NCBI GenBank assembly: GCA_964476245.1
Contig: CAYYYW010000002.1
Span: 1 to 64,000 of the forward strand
Source of the DNA: CAYYYW01 sp964476245
GTDB lineage: Bacteria; Patescibacteriota; Microgenomatia; UBA1406; HO2-37-13b
Length of the DNA: 64,000 bases
Direction of reading: 5' to 3'
Under the pieces are notes generated by a model. That model was not told the DNA's origin and ran no database searches. It was given only the letters and a program-made list of their open reading frames with translations. Numbering within the stretch: position 1 is the stretch's first letter; every line of letters starts with the position of its first letter. The translations under genes were made by a program, and so were the position numbers. Below, in pieces: positions 63,938-64,000 of the stretch.

Positions 63938-64000
63938 ATGCCTTGGCGATGACCTACTTTCCCTCTTACCGAAGCAAGAAGTATCATGGGCGCTGTCTTG
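63938..64000 (-). rRNA. rrf: 5S rRNA, 3' part (continues past window)
   Basis: Minus strand reads CCCATGATACTTCTTGCTTC, GGTAAGAGGGAAAGTAGGTC and ATCGCCAAGGCAT, the 3' half of 5S rRNA with its loop E/helix IV and end pairing. It is followed by T6. The 5' half lies beyond 64000. Confidence 0.85.

Overview
The window looks like a scaffold piece from a Candidate Phyla Radiation (Patescibacteria) genome, most likely of the Microgenomates type. The lineage is inferred from gene content, not from a marker tree. Supporting signs are AT-rich DNA, TGA used as a stop, many CPR-style small membrane proteins, VirB2-like pilins, large GT-C glycosyltransferases, adenosylcobalamin-dependent ribonucleotide reductase, and dense short palindromic repeats sitting both between and inside genes. 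There are three 100-N scaffold gaps (2288-2387, 43723-43822, 48198-48297); each breaks a gene.

Layout. 1-15.1 kb is an envelope region: a GT4 transferase (cut by the window edge), two SDR epimerases, a TPTPTR-linker surface protein with a pilin-like partner, an LPG-synthase-type membrane protein, a RelB/RelE-type toxin-antitoxin pair, four GT-C membrane glycosyltransferases and a flavin reductase. 15.2-21 kb has a VirD4/TraG-like ATPase, a TPR protein, an FAD oxidoreductase of the geranylgeranyl reductase/lycopene cyclase type and a STAND-like ATPase. 21.2-29.5 kb is a minus-strand nucleotide-flavoured cluster: argininosuccinate synthase fused to an MGS-like domain, an 8-oxoguanine-deaminase-like amidohydrolase, a radical SAM protein, an OPRT-like protein, an unknown PRTase-like protein, a DUF2207 protein and RNase H. 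29.6-43 kb carries a flippase, Xer recombinase, DivIC-like protein, S66 peptidase, an initiator tRNA, GT2, VirB2-like pilins, a SpoIID-type protein, Maf, an ABC ATPase, thioredoxin and unknowns. 43-47.1 kb is a B12/deoxynucleotide block (putative transporter, cobalamin adenosyltransferase, NrdJ, NrdR). 47.3-49.2 kb has a UbiA prenyltransferase and an AmrS fragment separated by a gap, then two pilins.

49.2-57.8 kb is a complete mevalonate pathway on one strand, downstream of an ECF sigma factor: HMG-CoA reductase, HMG-CoA synthase, thiolase, a DUF35 OB protein, mevalonate kinase, phosphomevalonate kinase, diphosphomevalonate decarboxylase and type 1 IPP isomerase. The thiolase/synthase/DUF35 trio is of archaeal type. 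Isoprenoid users in the window are the UbiA enzyme, the polyprenyl-phosphate-dependent GT-C and GT2 enzymes, and possibly the FAD reductase. Divergent from it is glmS, preceded by a sequence with the core features of a glmS ribozyme, a consensus promoter and a CIRCE-like palindrome. The right end holds a second toxin-antitoxin pair, ThpR, a PP2C-like/propeller membrane protein, small membrane proteins and the 3' part of a 5S rRNA gene.

Two general patterns stand out. First, many genes have a near-consensus sigma-70 promoter whose -10 box lies only 6-12 nt before the start codon, so leaderless mRNAs seem common, and several long open frames should be shortened to an internal start. Second, palindromic repeat units have inserted in frame into protein genes, and one forms a stem of the putative glmS ribozyme.
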